64,000 nt of DNA, from assembly GCF_016591975.1 (NCBI RefSeq), contig NZ_AP024169.1, positions 15,001-79,000 on the forward strand, given 5' to 3'. Source of the DNA: Anaeromicropila herbilytica. Lineage in GTDB: Bacteria > Bacillota > Clostridia > Lachnospirales > Lachnospiraceae. The notes beneath the pieces were generated by a model. That model had not been told where the DNA came from. It did not search any database and was given only the letters and a program-made list of their open reading frames with translations. Both the position numbers and the translations under genes were made by a program. Shown piece after piece: positions 9,765 through 18,966 of the stretch (its first letter is position 1; each line of letters opens with the position of its first letter).

Positions 9765-10268
9765 ATGGATATTCAAAATATTATAACGCTTATTCAAGCG
9801 GTATCAGATGCTAATATTACTAATTTCGATATGGAAGAAGGTAGTTTTAAGCTATCTTTAAACAAGGTGAATAACAAGATTCAGGTAGTTGAAAACAATC
9901 AAGTGATGCCAAATCTACAAACTACTTATATGCCAGAAACGCAACATATTATTGAATCTATAAATAAAAATGAAGAAGACATTAGTACTAATATAGAAAC
10001 TAAAAAAGACACTAAAGTAGATGATAATATCGTTGAAATAAAATCACCTATTGTAGGAACATTCTATAGTTCATCAAGTCCAGATGCTGCTGATTTTGTA
10101 AAGCCTGGAGATACTGTTCGTAAAGGTGAGACTATATGTATTATTGAAGCAATGAAGTTATTAAATAATATTGAGAGTGATTACGAAGGTACGATTATCG
10201 AAGTACTTGCTAAAAATGAGCAAATGGTTGAATATAACCAACCACTTTTCCGTATTAAATTAGCTTAA
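9765..10268 (+). CDS. accB: Biotin carboxyl carrier protein of acetyl-CoA carboxylase
   Basis: Carries CO2 on biotin between AccC and the AccDA carboxyltransferase. 167 residues in three parts: an N-terminal segment (1-45), a hydrophilic linker (45-90) that is Glu/Thr/Asn-rich instead of the usual Pro/Ala-rich, and a C-terminal biotinyl domain with EAMKLLN, biotinylated Lys131. Tightly packed between fabF (43 nt) and fabZ. Confidence 0.96.
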   Translation: MDIQNIITLIQAVSDANITNFDMEEGSFKLSLNKVNNKIQVVENNQVMPNLQTTYMPETQHIIESINKNEEDISTNIETKKDTKVDDNIVEIKSPIVGTFYSSSSPDAADFVKPGDTVRKGETICIIEAMKLLNNIESDYEGTIIEVLAKNEQMVEYNQPLFRIKLA

Positions 10269-10320
10269 TAAAGTGTTAAATAACAATTCAAAAGTTGAAA
10301 CGTTGGGAAAGGATAAAAAT

Positions 10321-10743
10321 ATGCTAGGTATCAAAGAAATACAAGAAATTATACCACATCGATATCCGATGTTATTAATTGATAGAGTTACTGAATTAGT
10401 GGAGGGTGTTGAAGCAACTGCATATAAGGCAGTCAGTTACAACGAGCCATTTTTTATAGGACATTATCCAGAGGCACCAGTAATGCCAGGTGTATTAATT
10501 ATTGAAGCGTTAGCTCAGACTGGAGCAGTCGCAATTCTTAGTAAAGAAGAAAATAAGGGAAAGCTAATCTTTTTTGGTGGAATCAATAAAGCAAAGTTTC
10601 GCGATCAAGTAACGCCAGGATGTTTATTAAAACTAGTAACTAAAATGGTAAAACAAAAAGGACCTTTAGGTATTGGAGAAGCAAAGGCTTACGTGGATGA
10701 TAAATTAGTTGCAGAAGCTGAACTTACATTTTTTATTAAATAA
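10321..10743 (+). CDS. fabZ: 3-hydroxyacyl-ACP dehydratase
   Basis: Dehydrates 3-hydroxyacyl-ACP to trans-2-enoyl-ACP. 140-residue hot-dog fold protein with IPHRYPMLLID, catalytic His48 in GHYPEAPVMPG and Glu62 in LIIEALAQ. An in-frame ATG-like start at 10273 would add 16 poorly conserved residues; ATG 10321 has GGGAAAGG upstream and gives the normal family N terminus. Since the cluster has no FabA/FabM or enoyl reductase, its product must be reduced by an enzyme encoded elsewhere. Confidence 0.95.
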   Translation: MLGIKEIQEIIPHRYPMLLIDRVTELVEGVEATAYKAVSYNEPFFIGHYPEAPVMPGVLIIEALAQTGAVAILSKEENKGKLIFFGGINKAKFRDQVTPGCLLKLVTKMVKQKGPLGIGEAKAYVDDKLVAEAELTFFIK

Positions 10744-10758
10744 TTAGGAGGCTTACCA

Positions 10759-12102
10759 TTGTTTAAAAAAATTCTAATAGCTAATCGTGGAGAAATTGCA
10801 GTAAGGATTATTAGAGCATGTCGTGAGATGGGTATTCTTACCGTTGCTATCTATTCAGAAGCAGATAAAGAAGCTCTACATACTCAATTAGCAGACGAAG
10901 CAGTATGCGTAGGAAGTGCACCATCAAAATCAAGTTATCTTAATATGGAAGCTATTATTAGCGCAGCAATTGGTACTAAAGCAGAAGCAATACATCCAGG
11001 GTTTGGATTCTTATCAGAGAACAGTAAATTTGCTGAAATGTGTGAGAGTTGTGGATTGGTATTTATCGGACCAAAATCAAGTATTATTGATAAAATGGGA
11101 AATAAATCAGAAGCAAGAAAAACCATGATGAATGCAAAGATTCCAGTTGTTCCTGGATCAAAAGACAAAGTAAATAGTATAGAAGAAGGCAAGGAACTTG
11201 CAAAGACAATAGGATATCCAATCATTGCAAAAGCTAGCGCTGGTGGCGGCGGTAAAGGAATGAGAATTATTCACGCGGAAGACGAATTTGAAATGAATTA
11301 TACATCTGCAGTGAGAGAAGCAGAAAATGCGTTTTCAGATGGTAGTATGTATATAGAAAAATATATAGAAAGTCCAAGACATATTGAATTTCAAATTCTA
11401 GCGGATAGCTATGGAAATGTGCTTCATCTATATGAGAGAGATTGTTCAATTCAAAGAAAACATCAAAAGGTATTGGAGGAATCTCCATCTGTTGCTATCT
11501 CAGAAGATCTAAGAGAGAGAATGGGAAGCATGGCAGTTAAGGTTGCTAAGGCAATTGGATATAGTAGTGCGGGTACCGTAGAGTTCTTATTAGATAAGAG
11601 TGGAGAATTCTACTTCATGGAAATGAATACAAGAATTCAAGTAGAACATCCGGTTACAGAGATGGTCACTGGAATTGATTTAATAAAAGAAATGATTAAG
11701 ATAGCTTCTGGAGAAAAGTTAGACATTAATCAAGAGGATATTAAACTAAGTGGCCACGCTATTGAATGTAGAATTAATGCTGAGGATCCTAAGAATAACT
11801 TTAGACCATCACCAGGTAAGATTCAAAATCTTCATATTCCAGGAGGAAACGGAATTCGAGTTGATACAGCAATGTATTTAGGATATGTTATTCCACCATA
11901 CTATGATTCTATGGTGGCAAAACTTATCGTTAAAGGAAATAATAGAGAAGAAGCAATACAAAAAATGAGAAGTGCTTTGGGTGAGTTTGTTGTAGAAGGA
12001 ATTACTACCAATATTGATTTCCAATATGAAATCATTAATAACAGTAATTTTATTAAAGGAGATATTAGTACTCACTTTATTGAGAAAGAGTTTCATATGT
12101 AG
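10759..12102 (+). CDS. accC: Biotin carboxylase subunit of acetyl-CoA carboxylase
   Basis: ATP-dependent carboxylation of biotin on AccB. 447 residues, the usual length for free-standing AccC. ATP-grasp features: glycine-rich KASAGGGGKGMR (about 158-169), and EMNTRIQVEHPVTE (about 290-303) with the catalytic Glu and Arg. N-terminal KILIANRGEIAVRIIRA is diagnostic. It begins with TTG, supported by TAGGAGG 7 nt upstream. Confidence 0.97.
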   Translation: MFKKILIANRGEIAVRIIRACREMGILTVAIYSEADKEALHTQLADEAVCVGSAPSKSSYLNMEAIISAAIGTKAEAIHPGFGFLSENSKFAEMCESCGLVFIGPKSSIIDKMGNKSEARKTMMNAKIPVVPGSKDKVNSIEEGKELAKTIGYPIIAKASAGGGGKGMRIIHAEDEFEMNYTSAVREAENAFSDGSMYIEKYIESPRHIEFQILADSYGNVLHLYERDCSIQRKHQKVLEESPSVAISEDLRERMGSMAVKVAKAIGYSSAGTVEFLLDKSGEFYFMEMNTRIQVEHPVTEMVTGIDLIKEMIKIASGEKLDINQEDIKLSGHAIECRINAEDPKNNFRPSPGKIQNLHIPGGNGIRVDTAMYLGYVIPPYYDSMVAKLIVKGNNREEAIQKMRSALGEFVVEGITTNIDFQYEIINNSNFIKGDISTHFIEKEFHM

Positions 12103-12166
12103 ACTTTATTATTGTATTTAATTAAGTATAAATAGGTCATTAATAATTGAAAGGCGTGGGCGCAAA

Positions 12167-13135
12167 TTGAGTATGTTAAAAGAAATGTTTAAGAAAACCA
12201 AATATATTTCGCTAGATGGATATACGGATGAAAAAAGAAAGCCTACTGCTGAGGCTAAAAACAATTTGGTTTTAAAAAATAAAAATACAAATCAAAACAG
12301 AATACAATCATTAGAGGAAAACATAACAGAAGAAACAGATCGAAAACCTAGTGTACCTGATGGTATGTGGATGAGATGTGAATCCTGTGGAGATACATTA
12401 TATACGAAAGATGTATTAGAGAACTATAATTGTTGCCCAAATTGCAATGCTCATTTTAGAATTGGAGCAGAAAAACGTATACAATTATTAATGGATGAAG
12501 GTAGTTTTAGTGAATGGGATAAAAATTTATCGACTAAAAATGTTCTAGATTTTCCTAATTATGAAGATAAAATAAGAAAGTTACAATTACAAACAGGGAT
12601 GATTGACGCTGTTATTACAGGAGAAGGTAAAATTAAAGGAGAAAACTCAGTAATTGCAGTAATGGACCCTAACTTTATGATGGGTAGTATGGGGCAGGTT
12701 GTCGGTGAAAAGATTACAAGAGCAATTGAAAATGCCACATCTAAGAAATTACCAATCATTATATTCACAGCATCTGGTGGAGCGAGAATGCAAGAAGGTA
12801 TAGTATCATTAATGCAGATGGCTAAGACGAGTGCTGCACTGAAAAGGCATAGTGATGAAGGCCTCCTTTATATTACCGTATTAACCGATCCTACTACTGG
12901 AGGTGTAACTGCTAGCTTTGCTACTTTAGGGGATGTAATATTAGCAGAAGCTGGAGCATTAATTGGGTTTGCAGGACCAAGAGTTATTGAACAAACAATT
13001 GGTCAGAAACTACCGGATGGATTCCAAAAGGCGGAGTTCTTATTGGAAAAAGGCTTTGTTGACCGTGTAGTAGATAGAAAAAATCTAAAGGAAGAATTGT
13101 ATAGATTATTAAAATTCCATACAACTATGAAGTAG
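12167..13135 (+). CDS. accD: Acetyl-CoA carboxylase carboxyltransferase, beta subunit
   Basis: With AccA, transfers CO2 from carboxybiotin to acetyl-CoA to give malonyl-CoA. 322 residues. A four-cysteine zinc ribbon C-x2-C-x15-C-x2-C (Cys71, 74, 90, 93) precedes the crotonase-like domain with its TASGGARMQEG oxyanion region. The N terminus before the zinc ribbon (about 65 residues) is a hydrophilic, Lys/Asn-rich extension. Start is either TTG 12167 or ATG 12173; GTGGG at 12156-12160 fits TTG better. Confidence 0.95.
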   Translation: MSMLKEMFKKTKYISLDGYTDEKRKPTAEAKNNLVLKNKNTNQNRIQSLEENITEETDRKPSVPDGMWMRCESCGDTLYTKDVLENYNCCPNCNAHFRIGAEKRIQLLMDEGSFSEWDKNLSTKNVLDFPNYEDKIRKLQLQTGMIDAVITGEGKIKGENSVIAVMDPNFMMGSMGQVVGEKITRAIENATSKKLPIIIFTASGGARMQEGIVSLMQMAKTSAALKRHSDEGLLYITVLTDPTTGGVTASFATLGDVILAEAGALIGFAGPRVIEQTIGQKLPDGFQKAEFLLEKGFVDRVVDRKNLKEELYRLLKFHTTMK

Positions 13136-13163
13136 AATCAAGGTAGGAGGTGTATTATTCCTA

Positions 13164-14099
13164 ATGTTAGAAAAAGAAGCAATTGTTAAAAAACTGGAAA
13201 AGCAGTTAGAAGAATTAAAAGATTTGTCCTCAAAAGAGGGAATAAACGTTAAACAAGAAATTATGTTATTAGAACAAAAAATAGATAAAATTAAAATGGA
13301 AATATGGAATAACCTAGAACCTTGGGATCGAGTACAAATAGCAAGAAGTGCGAATCGATTAACTGCATTAGATTATATTGAGTCTATCTTTGATGATTTT
13401 ACAGAATTGCATGGAGATAGGTTATATGGAGATGATGGTGCTATCGTAGGAGGAATTGCTTTCTTAGATGGACGTCCCGTGACTATTATTGCTGAGCAGA
13501 AGGGACGAAATACGAAAGAGAATATTAGTCGTAATTTTGGTATGCCTAATCCAGAAGGTTATCGTAAAGCGTTAAGGCTTATGAAGCAAGCTGAAAAATT
13601 CCATAGGCCAATCATATGTTTTGTAGATACACCTGGTGCATATTGTGGATTGGGTGCTGAAGAAAGAGGCCAAGGAGAAGCAATTGCTAAGAATCTAATG
13701 GAAATGTCTGCGCTAAAAGTTCCTATCCTATCAATTGTAATAGGAGAAGGAGGAAGTGGTGGGGCGCTAGCTTTGGCAGTTGCCAATGAAGTATGGATGT
13801 TAGAAAATTCAATATACTCGATACTATCACCAGAAGGATTTGCAACTATTCTATGGAAAGATAGTAAAAAGGCAGAACAAGCATCTAAGGTAATGAAAAT
13901 AACAGCAGAAGATTTACAACAACTAGGATTAATTGAAAAGGTAATTGCAGAGCCAAATGGCGGAGTGGAAAATGATAGAGAAGTTGTTATTAATGACTTA
14001 AAAGAGAAAATGATATCTTTTTTCCGTCAGACGGATCAGCTATCGGTAGAACAGATTACTAATTTAAGATATGAAAAGTTTAGAAAAGCATATAATTAA
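13164..14099 (+). CDS. accA: Acetyl-CoA carboxylase carboxyltransferase, alpha subunit
   Basis: Partner of AccD in malonyl-CoA formation. 311 residues with the N-terminal coiled region (LEKEAIVKKLEKQLEELKDL), the ELHGDRLYGDDGAIVGGIAFLDGRPV segment and GEGGSGGALA characteristic of AccA. The start is uncertain: AGGAGG (13145-13150) is 13 nt before the only in-frame ATG, unusually far, and the nearer in-frame codon is ATT 13155. Last gene of the operon, followed by a hairpin and T-rich stretch. Confidence 0.95.
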   Translation: MLEKEAIVKKLEKQLEELKDLSSKEGINVKQEIMLLEQKIDKIKMEIWNNLEPWDRVQIARSANRLTALDYIESIFDDFTELHGDRLYGDDGAIVGGIAFLDGRPVTIIAEQKGRNTKENISRNFGMPNPEGYRKALRLMKQAEKFHRPIICFVDTPGAYCGLGAEERGQGEAIAKNLMEMSALKVPILSIVIGEGGSGGALALAVANEVWMLENSIYSILSPEGFATILWKDSKKAEQASKVMKITAEDLQQLGLIEKVIAEPNGGVENDREVVINDLKEKMISFFRQTDQLSVEQITNLRYEKFRKAYN

Positions 14100-14112
14100 A
14101 TATTAGAAACTG

Positions 14113-14160
14113 AAAGTTTGATTGATGATATATAGAATATGATCTGTCAAACTTTTTATT
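14113..14160 (+). terminator. Terminator of the fab/acc operon
   Basis: AAAGTTTGA (14113-14121) pairs with TCAAACTTT (14147-14155), enclosing a 25-nt loop, followed by TTATTTTA. It lies 13 nt after accA. The large loop makes it weaker than the other hairpins in the window. Confidence 0.65.
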
Positions 14161-14363
14161 TTACCCATAATTCTTAGTATAGTGTTAATAAAAGCTAGGA
14201 ATAACTTATAACTAGCATTATGTAGTAATTTTAAGTCGAAATGAATTGATTATAAAAGATAAATGTGTTTATAATGAAGTTATAGGAAATTGGATAATTG
14301 ATGTAATTAGAGTACAGATAACTTTAATCAGATATAATAAGAAGAAAAAGGAAAGATAAAATT

Positions 14364-15803
14364 ATGGAATCATTATACCATAGGCTAAAATCATATGCTA
14401 AGGAAGATTATTATCCAATGCATATGCCAGGGCATAAAAGAAATACAAATATCATGAGTATGATTAATCCTTATGAAATAGATATTACTGAAATAGATGG
14501 ATTTGATAACCTTCATGATGCAAATGATGTTCTAAAGAAAGCAATGGAACGTGCTGCTCATCTATATCATTCAGAGCATACACACTTCTTAGTAAATGGA
14601 AGCACAGTAGGTATTCTTAGTGGAATAAGTGCAGTAGTTAATAGAGGAGATACTGTTATTGTAGCTAGAAATTGTCACAAAGCAGTATATCACGCAATTT
14701 ATCTAAATGATCTTAAACCAGTTTATATTTATCCACAGATTGAACAGAATTATGATATAAATGGTGGAATTTCACCTGAAAAAGTAGAAGAAATGTTGAT
14801 AAATAATCCAAATACAAAACTGGTTATCCTTACGTCACCTACCTATGAAGGGATTGTATCCAATGTAAAGAAAATAGCTAAGATATGCCATAGATTTCAT
14901 GTACCATTAATGATTGATGAAGCACACGGTGCCCATTTTGGTTTTTCAAAGGATTTTCCAGTGACAAGTATAGAAAGCGGTGCGGATCTTGTAATTCATA
15001 GTGTTCATAAAACATTACCATCATTTACGCAGACTGCACTATTACATGTAAATGGTAAGTTTGTAGATAATGAACGAGTGAAAAAAATGTTATCTATTTA
15101 TGAAAGCAGCAGTCCCTCTTATATACTCATGGCGAGTATTGATCTATGTATAGAGTTATTAGAGAATAGAGGAGAAGAATTATTTACACAGTATAAGAAA
15201 AATCTTGATACATTTAAAATGGGCTTAGAGTTAAAACATTTAACAATTCTAGATGAATCAGTGAAAAATCAAAGTGATGTTTATGCAATTGATGAATCGA
15301 AAATCGTGATTTCTACAAAAAATTCTAATATTACAGGAAAGATGTTATATGATAAACTGTTAAACAAATATAAGATACAGCTTGAAATGGCATCCATGAA
15401 TTATGTTATAGCAATGACAAGCATCTGCGATTCAAAGGAAGGTTTTGAAAGATTAAGAAGTGCTCTTATTGAGATTGATTTTGAAATAGATGATAATTAT
15501 CGGATTCAAGATAGAACATCAAATAGTAATAGCATAACTATAACTACTCAAAAATACACAATTTATGAAGCTAGCCATAAAGAATCAGAAGATATATTAT
15601 TATCTAAAGCCAATGGGCGTATTTGTGGAGAATATGTGTATGTTTACCCACCTGGAATTCCACTCATTGTACCAGGTGAAGAAATAAGTAATGATTTTAT
15701 AGAGAAACTGATAGAATACAAACAAAGTGGTTTGGATGTAAAAGGATTAAAAGGAGTAAATGAAGAGTTTATAATAGTACTTAGGGAAGAAAGGACAAAG
15801 TAA
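14364..15803 (+). CDS. Orn/Lys/Arg decarboxylase family protein (YaaO-like)
   Basis: PLP-dependent fold I enzyme of the basic amino acid decarboxylase group; substrate (Arg, Lys or Orn) cannot be read from sequence. 479 residues, the short YaaO/SpeA type without a response-regulator-like wing. Visible: MPGHKR (21-26), DEAHGAH (185-191) and the PLP lysine in SVHKT (Lys216); the C-terminal domain has YPPGIPLIVPGE. ATG follows GGAAAG. Its stop overlaps the next start (TAATG), so the two are translationally coupled. Bacillus has yaaO at the same place upstream of tmk. Confidence 0.92.
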   Translation: MESLYHRLKSYAKEDYYPMHMPGHKRNTNIMSMINPYEIDITEIDGFDNLHDANDVLKKAMERAAHLYHSEHTHFLVNGSTVGILSGISAVVNRGDTVIVARNCHKAVYHAIYLNDLKPVYIYPQIEQNYDINGGISPEKVEEMLINNPNTKLVILTSPTYEGIVSNVKKIAKICHRFHVPLMIDEAHGAHFGFSKDFPVTSIESGADLVIHSVHKTLPSFTQTALLHVNGKFVDNERVKKMLSIYESSSPSYILMASIDLCIELLENRGEELFTQYKKNLDTFKMGLELKHLTILDESVKNQSDVYAIDESKIVISTKNSNITGKMLYDKLLNKYKIQLEMASMNYVIAMTSICDSKEGFERLRSALIEIDFEIDDNYRIQDRTSNSNSITITTQKYTIYEASHKESEDILLSKANGRICGEYVYVYPPGIPLIVPGEEISNDFIEKLIEYKQSGLDVKGLKGVNEEFIIVLREERTK

Positions 15804-16399
15804 TGTCGAAAATATTTGTCATAATGGGTAAAAGCGCATCTGGGAAAGATACAATATTTAAAAGATTAATTCAAGATAAGAAATTGGATCTTAAGATTGT
15901 TGTACCATACACAACAAGGCCAATACGAGAAGGTGAGATGGAAGGCGTTGAATATCATTTTGTGGATGATGCGAGACTATATGAATTAAAAAAACAAAAT
16001 AAAGTAATTGAACATAGAGCATATGAAACAATTCATGGACTATGGAACTACTTTACGGTGGATGATGAGCAGATAGATCTTATTCATGAAAATTATCTTA
16101 TGATAGGAACATTAGAATCATTTTTACAAATGAAAGAATATTATGGAGAAGATAAAGTAGTTCCAATATATATTGATTTAGAAGACGGAATACGATTAGA
16201 AAGAGCATTGGAAAGAGAAAAACTACAGAAAGAGCCTAAGTATATAGAGATGTGCAGAAGGTTCTTGGCAGATGATAAAGACTTTAGTAAAAAACGTTTA
16301 GATGAGGCAAAAGTGAATCAACATTTTTCAAATATATCAATGGAGCAGTGCTTACAAGATATAATTAATTATATAAATACTGTATTAAGAAATGATTAA
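15803..16399 (+). CDS. Guanylate kinase-like protein
   Basis: 198 residues with the guanylate kinase P-loop GKSASGKDT (9-17, with D where S is usual) and the GMP-binding TTRPIREGEMEGVEYHF (36-52). The fold predicts GMP + ATP to GDP + ADP, but it may be a paralogue alongside a canonical Gmk elsewhere. It occupies the place where Bacillus carries tmk (thymidylate kinase), and no DRx thymidylate-kinase motif is present. Coupled to the upstream decarboxylase by a one-base overlap. Confidence 0.85.
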   Translation: MSKIFVIMGKSASGKDTIFKRLIQDKKLDLKIVVPYTTRPIREGEMEGVEYHFVDDARLYELKKQNKVIEHRAYETIHGLWNYFTVDDEQIDLIHENYLMIGTLESFLQMKEYYGEDKVVPIYIDLEDGIRLERALEREKLQKEPKYIEMCRRFLADDKDFSKKRLDEAKVNQHFSNISMEQCLQDIINYINTVLRND

Positions 16400-16604
16400 A
16401 AGATTTAGTATATTAATTTTATATTTATTTATATTGGATATTTTTATGATAATATAAAATTATTTTTAATTTTAAATTTAAAAATATATATATTAATTTT
16501 ATGATATGATATAATTAGTAAGTGAAAAAATATTGTATGAAATTAACATATTATAGATGTAACTACAAACAGCAATAAAGTCTCTTAAATAGGGGAGGAA
16601 AAGC

Positions 16605-17045
16605 ATGGATATAAAAGTTAATCAAACACAGATGCTAAATCAGGTTGCACCAAAAGCTCCTGTCCCTGAAAGTGATGGAACTTTTAAATTTACATTAGTA
16701 AGTAATATTGAAGAAAATGAGCTACAAGCTAAATTAAAAGTGTTGATGGAAGAAATTACGATGCAAGGGAAGAAGATATCAAAACGTATGGATGTACGTG
16801 ATATGAAAAGATATCGAGGCCTAATTAAAGATTTTATGAATGAAGTCGTAAATCGTTCTCATAAATTTAGCAGGGAAAATTTTTTAGATAGAAGAGGCCG
16901 TCATAGAGTATATGGTATTATTAAATTAATTGATGAGAATTTAGATGAGTTAGCCTCAGAACTTATTAAAGATGAAAAGGATCATCTGACAATCCTTAGT
17001 AAGATTGATGAAATTCGAGGAATGTTATTAGATATCTTTACCTGA
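16605..17045 (+). CDS. YaaR family protein (DUF327)
   Basis: 146-residue, mostly helical, charged cytoplasmic protein of the YaaR type, typified by MQGKKISKRMDVRDMKRYRGLIKDFMNEVV and the RRGRHRVYGIIKLIDENLDEL stretch. Function unestablished; it is nearly always next to holB in Firmicutes, as here (24 nt apart). AGGGGAGG upstream gives a strong ribosome binding site. The 205-bp AT-rich gap before it holds no visible gene. Confidence 0.85.
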   Translation: MDIKVNQTQMLNQVAPKAPVPESDGTFKFTLVSNIEENELQAKLKVLMEEITMQGKKISKRMDVRDMKRYRGLIKDFMNEVVNRSHKFSRENFLDRRGRHRVYGIIKLIDENLDELASELIKDEKDHLTILSKIDEIRGMLLDIFT

Positions 17046-17069
17046 TAAAAGTAAAAAGAGGTGTGAATC

Positions 17070-18065
17070 GTGTTAGATTTTAATAGTATTGTTGGACATG
17101 AACAGATCAAAGAGCATTTGCAAAATGCAATTAAATTGAATAAGGTATCTCATGCTTATATTTTGAATGGAGAAAAAGGTTCTGGCAAGAAGATGTTGGC
17201 TTATACCTTTGCTAAGGTTCTGCAGTGTGATAAAAAGGACATTGATCCATGTGGTGTATGTAAATCATGTATTCAAGCGGAATCTATGAATCAGCCTGAT
17301 ATCATCACTCTTGTCCACGAGAAGGCAAGCATCGGAGTTGATGACATACGTACTCAGATTAATAATGATATTGCAATCAAGCCTTATAGTAGTCCATACA
17401 AGATATATATTATTGATGAAGCCGACAAGATGACAGAACAAGCACAGAATGCATTATTAAAAACAATTGAAGAACCACCAGCATATGCGGTTATCTTATT
17501 ATTAACAAGTAATGCAAATAGACTACTTCCAACAATTCTATCAAGATGTGTTACCTTAAATCTTAAGACGATAAGTACTGAACTCATAAAAAATGAGTTA
17601 ATGGTAAATTATCATATTCCAGATTATTTAGCAGAATTAAGTGCTATCTTTTCACAGGGTAATCTAGGAAAAGCAATTCGATATGCCTCATCAGAAGAAT
17701 TTACAAATATTAAAGAGGAAGTTCTTCATATACTCAAATATATAGATGACATGGAAATCTATGAGATTATTGAAGCAATTAAGAAATTATCAGAACACAA
17801 GCTTGAAATCAATGATTATATAGACTTTATGATCTTATGGTACCGAGATGTTCTTATGTTTAAGGTGACTAAGAATCCTAATGTATTAATATATCGTGAA
17901 GAATACAAATTCATATCAAAGCAAGCAAGTATGAGAACATATGAAGGAATTGAAGCAATCGTAAATGCGATGGATAAAGCAAAAGTCCGTTTAAATGCAA
18001 ATGTAAATTTTGATATTGCTATAGAGCTTATGTTACTTACATTAAAGGAGAATGGAAATGGTTAA
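17070..18065 (+). CDS. holB: DNA polymerase III, delta' subunit
   Basis: Clamp-loader subunit of the replicative polymerase. 331 residues with AAA+ features: P-loop GEKGSGKK (34-41), zinc cysteines 53, 61, 64 and 67 (CxxC type), Walker B IIDEADKM and the sensor LPTILSRC containing the SRC arginine finger motif. GTG start behind AGAGGTG. Its end overlaps the next start region, part of the conserved yaaR-holB-ricT array. Confidence 0.93.
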   Translation: MLDFNSIVGHEQIKEHLQNAIKLNKVSHAYILNGEKGSGKKMLAYTFAKVLQCDKKDIDPCGVCKSCIQAESMNQPDIITLVHEKASIGVDDIRTQINNDIAIKPYSSPYKIYIIDEADKMTEQAQNALLKTIEEPPAYAVILLLTSNANRLLPTILSRCVTLNLKTISTELIKNELMVNYHIPDYLAELSAIFSQGNLGKAIRYASSEEFTNIKEEVLHILKYIDDMEIYEIIEAIKKLSEHKLEINDYIDFMILWYRDVLMFKVTKNPNVLIYREEYKFISKQASMRTYEGIEAIVNAMDKAKVRLNANVNFDIAIELMLLTLKENGNG

Positions 18066-18966
18066 TGTTATAGGTGTACGCTTTCGAAGAGCGGGAAAGA
18101 TATATTTCTTTGATCCGTCAGGATTTGAGATAAAACTCGGTGACAATGTAATTGTTGAAACAGCTAGGGGGATTGAGTATGGCCAAGTTGTAATTGCACC
18201 AAGAGATGTGGAAGATGAGAAGATAATTCAACCGCTAAAACCTGTCATTCGAATTGCAACAGAAGAAGATAATGATATTGAAAAAGTTAATAAGCAAAAG
18301 GAAAAAGAAGCCTTTCAAATATGTTTAGAAAAAATAAGTAAACATGGGCTTGATATGAAGCTAATTGATGCTGAATATACCTTTGATAATAATAAAGTGT
18401 TGTTCTATTTTACAGCAGATGGAAGAATTGACTTTAGAGAATTAGTAAAAGATCTTGCAGCAGTATTTAAGACTAGAATTGAACTTAGACAAATTGGTGT
18501 TAGAGATGAAACTAAGGTAGTTGGTGGAATTGGAATATGTGGACGAGCATTATGTTGCCATACGTATTTATCGGAATTTGCACCAGTTTCAATTAAGATG
18601 GCCAAAGAGCAGAATCTGTCTCTTAATCCAACAAAAATATCAGGTGTATGCGGACGTCTTATGTGTTGCTTAAAAAATGAAGAAGAAGCATATGAAGAAT
18701 TAAATAGTAAGCTACCTAATGTAGGCGACTTTGTTAACACGAATGATGGACTGAAAGGTGAAGTGCAAAGTGTTAGTGTATTAAAACAAGTAGTGAAAGT
18801 TATTGTTACACTTGAGAATGATGAAAAAGATGTAAAAGAATATAAAGTAGAAGACCTCAAGTTCAAACCACGTAAGAAGAAAGAGAAAGTGGCAATTGAT
18901 GAGGAATTAAGAGCCCTTGAGATGTTAGAGAAAAAAGAAGGGAAATCTTTATTAAATGATGAATAA
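18058..18966 (+). CDS. ricT: PSP1 domain protein RicT (YaaT)
   Basis: 302-residue PSP1-domain protein. In Bacillus, RicT (YaaT) acts with RicA and RicF in an Fe-S protein complex that stimulates RNase Y processing and affects sporulation and competence. Conserved cysteines lie in GGIGICGRALCC and SGVCGRLMCC (mid protein), consistent with cluster ligation. ATG 18058 is chosen because AAAGGAG lies 7 nt upstream; ATG 18052 is too close. It overlaps the end of holB by 8 nt. No ricA/ricF and no yabA are adjacent. Confidence 0.9.
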   Translation: MVNVIGVRFRRAGKIYFFDPSGFEIKLGDNVIVETARGIEYGQVVIAPRDVEDEKIIQPLKPVIRIATEEDNDIEKVNKQKEKEAFQICLEKISKHGLDMKLIDAEYTFDNNKVLFYFTADGRIDFRELVKDLAAVFKTRIELRQIGVRDETKVVGGIGICGRALCCHTYLSEFAPVSIKMAKEQNLSLNPTKISGVCGRLMCCLKNEEEAYEELNSKLPNVGDFVNTNDGLKGEVQSVSVLKQVVKVIVTLENDEKDVKEYKVEDLKFKPRKKKEKVAIDEELRALEMLEKKEGKSLLNDE

